Assembly: GCF_000514775.1 (NCBI RefSeq)
Contig: NZ_AZWO01000027.1
Span: 1 to 64,000, forward strand
Origin: Salinispora pacifica CNR114
Lineage (GTDB): Bacteria > Actinomycetota > Actinomycetes > Mycobacteriales > Micromonosporaceae
DNA: 64,000 nt
Direction: 5' to 3'
In this document: in pieces, positions 61,728 through 64,000 of the stretch
Layout of the letters: the number at the start of each line of letters is the position of its first letter
Position numbering within the stretch: position 1 is the stretch's first letter
Notes under the pieces: model-generated
Told to the model about the DNA's origin: nothing
Databases searched by the model: none
What the model saw: only the letters and a program-made list of their open reading frames with translations
Made by a program: the position numbers and the translations under genes

Positions 61728-63368
61728 ATGCCGACGGAGCCAGCACCGCGCGGCAGTACGGAGAGCGGGCTAGTAGAGCGGATCTACGCCGCCCGAGGCG
61801 GTGAGATACTCATCGCCGAGGATGGCCAACGAGTGTCGCTCACGGACCTCCTGCGGATGAGCCGGACGGCGTCCGCGCAGTTGCGCGCTGACGGTGTCCG
61901 TCCGGGCGACCCTGTTGGACTAGTCGCAGAGAACGGCCTGGTGTTCCTGCGTGCCCTACTCGGCATCCTGCACTGCGGCGCGGTGGCGGTACCGCTCGCT
62001 ACTCCCTCGGCCATGGGCGGGGTACCCGGCTACCTCGATCACCTGCGACGGGTCCTGGCCGACTCCGCGATGCGACACCTCGTGGTCAGCTCGGCATGCC
62101 TGGGCGTGGTTCGCGGCCACTCCGCCGCACTACCTCCGGTCAGAGTTGTCGATGGCGATGCGCTGCCGACAACAGGACCGGAACTCACCGAGCCGACCGG
62201 CGTCGACTCGCTCGCGGTGATCCAATACACGTCCGGCAGCACCCGGAACCCCAGGGGCGTCGTCCTCAGCCACCGCAACGTGGTGGCGGGACTCGACGCG
62301 ATCATCGATGGGTGCGCATTGACGGAGGCAGACGTGGCCGGACTCTGGATCCCGCTGTTCCACGACATGGGGCTCTTCTCAACTCTCGCCGCTCTGAGCC
62401 AGGGCCTACGCGTGGTCATCTGGCGTCCGTCGACGTTCGTCCGGCAACCAGCAGCGTGGCTACAGCAATTCGTCCACCACGGCTGCACGGTCACCACCGC
62501 CCCGAACTTCTTTTATGATCATCTAGCGGATGATGCCAACCGAGTTCCGACGGATCTCGACCTGTCTGGGTGGCGACTGGGCCTCAACGGCGCAGAGCCA
62601 GTCCAGGCCAGCACGGTCGCCCGGTTCCAGAGAGCCTTCACCGACCGGGGCCTTCGTCCCCATGTCATCATGCCCGTCTATGGGATGGCGGAAGCGACAC
62701 TCGCCGTCACCTTCCCGCGGCCCGGATCCCGTCTGTCCCACCTATGGCTCGATCGAGCCCGCACCCGTGACAGCGGCCTCGTCGTCCTCGCCGAGCCCGG
62801 TGCGCCTGGAGCCCGTCCCCTCGTCGCCGTGGGCCAGGCTGTCCGGGGGGTCCGGATCCGCATTGGCGGTGCCGACGGCGCCGAGGACCACCTCGGTGAG
62901 ATCGAGATAACGGGAGCCCCTGTCACCAGCGGCTACTTTCAGCAGCCGGCGGGGGAACTCTTCACCAACGACGGCTGGCTGCGTACGGGGGACGAAGGGT
63001 TCGTGCATGGCGGCGAGCTCTATATCGCCGGCCGAACCAAAAACATGGTGGTGATCCGCGGCCACAACTACTACGCCGAGGACGTGGAGGCGATGGTCCG
63101 AGACGTGCCGGGCGTCTACCGCCGACGATGCGCGGCGGTCGGCGAGGACCACGAGCGTGGAGAACGACTGGTCGTGGTGGTGGAGACCGCGATCGAGTCG
63201 AGCGACGAGCGACAGAACCTGATTGGTCGTATTCGGTCTGCGATCTCGGCGGGCCTCGGTCAACTCGATGTCACGGTGCAACTGGTACCGCCCCAGAGCA
63301 TGCCCCGCACGAGCAGCGGCAAGGTGCAACGGGCCAAGGTGCGGCAAAACGCGCCACCGACGACCTGA
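61728..63368 (+). CDS. fatty acyl-AMP ligase (FAAL)
   Basis: 546 residues. ANL fold: IQYTSGSTRNPRGVVLSH near 165, PVYGMAEATLAVTFPRPG near 310, WLRTGDEGFVHGGELYIAGRTKNMVVIRGHNYYAEDVE near 415-450 (cited as region). The FAAL-type PRPG insert and NYYAEDVE are telling. FAALs adenylate a fatty acid and load it on an acyl carrier protein rather than CoA. The ACP gene is 47 bases downstream. Corresponds to MbtM in mycobactin assembly. Confidence 0.87.
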   Translation: MPTEPAPRGSTESGLVERIYAARGGEILIAEDGQRVSLTDLLRMSRTASAQLRADGVRPGDPVGLVAENGLVFLRALLGILHCGAVAVPLATPSAMGGVPGYLDHLRRVLADSAMRHLVVSSACLGVVRGHSAALPPVRVVDGDALPTTGPELTEPTGVDSLAVIQYTSGSTRNPRGVVLSHRNVVAGLDAIIDGCALTEADVAGLWIPLFHDMGLFSTLAALSQGLRVVIWRPSTFVRQPAAWLQQFVHHGCTVTTAPNFFYDHLADDANRVPTDLDLSGWRLGLNGAEPVQASTVARFQRAFTDRGLRPHVIMPVYGMAEATLAVTFPRPGSRLSHLWLDRARTRDSGLVVLAEPGAPGARPLVAVGQAVRGVRIRIGGADGAEDHLGEIEITGAPVTSGYFQQPAGELFTNDGWLRTGDEGFVHGGELYIAGRTKNMVVIRGHNYYAEDVEAMVRDVPGVYRRRCAAVGEDHERGERLVVVVETAIESSDERQNLIGRIRSAISAGLGQLDVTVQLVPPQSMPRTSSGKVQRAKVRQNAPPTT

Positions 63369-63415
63369 GAGCGGTGGGGAGCTCAACACAATCTAATTAG
63401 CGGCAAGGAGCTGCC

Positions 63416-63745
63416 ATGCCTGATTTCCACACCACGGTGGAACAGCAGATCCGGGAGGTCATCGCGGACCTGCTGAACTACTCTGTCGAGACGGTCGACC
63501 AGGAAGCTGGTCTTTCCGATCTTTCCGGTCTGGACTCATTGACCCTCTACAAGATTCTAGACAAGATTGAGGCGAAATTCGACATCTCCTTGGATGAGTC
63601 CGAGCTATACGAGGCTGGATCCCTGAGCGATATGACGCAGCTCGTGGCGGATGCGTTGGCGGACAGAAGCCCTGAAGCAGGAGAGACTCCGGCTCCCCAA
63701 CAGCACGCGACCACAGCGGATAGTGATCCCGATGAGCGGCAGTGA
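63416..63745 (+). CDS. acyl carrier protein
   Basis: 109 residues; the phosphopantetheine Ser is in LSGLDSLTLYKI (about residue 41). Helical ACP part to about residue 85, then a Pro/Ala/Asp-rich tail. Takes the acyl group from the FAAL and hands it to the GNAT. Similar to MbtL by position. Overlaps the next gene by 14 bases. Confidence 0.87.
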   Translation: MPDFHTTVEQQIREVIADLLNYSVETVDQEAGLSDLSGLDSLTLYKILDKIEAKFDISLDESELYEAGSLSDMTQLVADALADRSPEAGETPAPQQHATTADSDPDERQ

Positions 63746-64000
63746 GGCGGACCGCCCGGCGATCGCCGGCGTGGCTGTGGATGATCTCGTCGTACAGGCT
63801 CGGAAGTCGGCCGGCGACCACGACCACCGGCCACTACAGTTCCTTCCCGCACTCCGGCGCCTGCTGGAAGCGGTGGCCGGCGAGGCGTTTCTGAGCTCTT
63901 TCGGTCGCCAGATCCTGCACGATTTCGTGGTCACCCAACTCGTCACACAAATCCAGACGAGCCAGCTCGTACAGGCTAATCCAGACATCGAGCAGATTCC
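63732..64000 (+). CDS. sulfotransferase-like protein, 5' part only
   Basis: Open to the end of the window (89 residues). FLPALRRLLEAVAGEAFLSSFGRQILHDFVV and a following QTSQLVQANPDIEQIP (partial landmarks) resemble the N-terminal segment found before the PAPS-binding loop in a family of bacterial sulfotransferase-like proteins. The nucleotide loop itself is beyond the edge, so the call is tentative. Confidence 0.4.
   Translation, partial: MSGSEADRPAIAGVAVDDLVVQARKSAGDHDHRPLQFLPALRRLLEAVAGEAFLSSFGRQILHDFVVTQLVTQIQTSQLVQANPDIEQI

Noticed and set aside
1..64000. CRISPR arrays, transposases, rRNA genes
   Set aside because: No regularly spaced repeats, transposase domains or rRNA-like stretches were seen.

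Overview
The window is very GC-rich, with dense genes, many GTG/TTG starts and stop/start overlaps. Its content (SARP regulator, non-ribosomal-independent siderophore genes, graspetide genes, carotenoid cyclase) fits an actinomycete, probably Micromonosporaceae (Salinispora/Micromonospora-like). The genus is an inference. The left edge (72-121) holds what looks like a displaced 3' half of a tRNA-Lys gene with its terminator. That would make the DNA to its right the inside of an old genomic island, although no integrase is visible.

0.15-21.2 kb is mixed: a carbohydrate ABC transporter operon and a secreted BNR-repeat protein, a pentapeptide-repeat protein, a lycopene-cyclase-like enzyme, and a drug-efflux MFS gene with a leader peptide and a terminator/antiterminator. 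It continues with another MFS gene, a slipin, an acyl-CoA synthetase, DUF1622 and small membrane proteins, a voltage-gated K+ channel, MarR, DUF421, an RCC1-type pseudogene and an M20 amidohydrolase.

21.3-47 kb is RiPP territory. A 58-residue precursor (21344) ends in a 22-residue stretch of which 20 are Ser, Thr or Cys. Its probable machinery is a ten-gene, tightly overlapping minus-strand operon (46585 to 30451): SARP regulator, ThiF/E1-like leader-binding protein, YcaO cyclodehydratase, double-nitroreductase azoline dehydrogenase, split LanB (glutamylation protein and eliminase), M50 protease with an RRE-like N-terminus, ABC exporter (ATPase and permease) and a second YcaO protein. A divergent LuxR-type regulator follows at 47.2 kb. 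Predicted product: a goadsporin-like linear azole peptide with dehydroamino acids, or an unusual thiopeptide. Between precursor and operon lie a MerR/MFS pair, a TrmO-like protein, and a separate graspetide system (regulator, two small Cys-pair proteins, TgmA precursor, TgmB ATP-grasp ligase, TgmC PIMT-like methyltransferase).

48.2-50.8 kb has decayed genes (alanine racemase and response-regulator fragments) and a secreted M15-like/tachylectin-like protein. 50.8-58.9 kb is an iron locus: siderophore-interacting reductase behind an iron box, exporter remnant, ATP-grasp ligase, two IucA/IucC synthetases, a SbnH-like PLP decarboxylase and an MFS exporter. 59.5-64 kb holds an FAD enzyme, an MbtK/IucB-like N-acyltransferase, a fatty acyl-AMP ligase, an acyl carrier protein and a truncated sulfotransferase-like gene. 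This resembles the mycobactin lipid-tailing module, so the two loci may together make a fatty-acylated carboxylate/hydroxamate siderophore.
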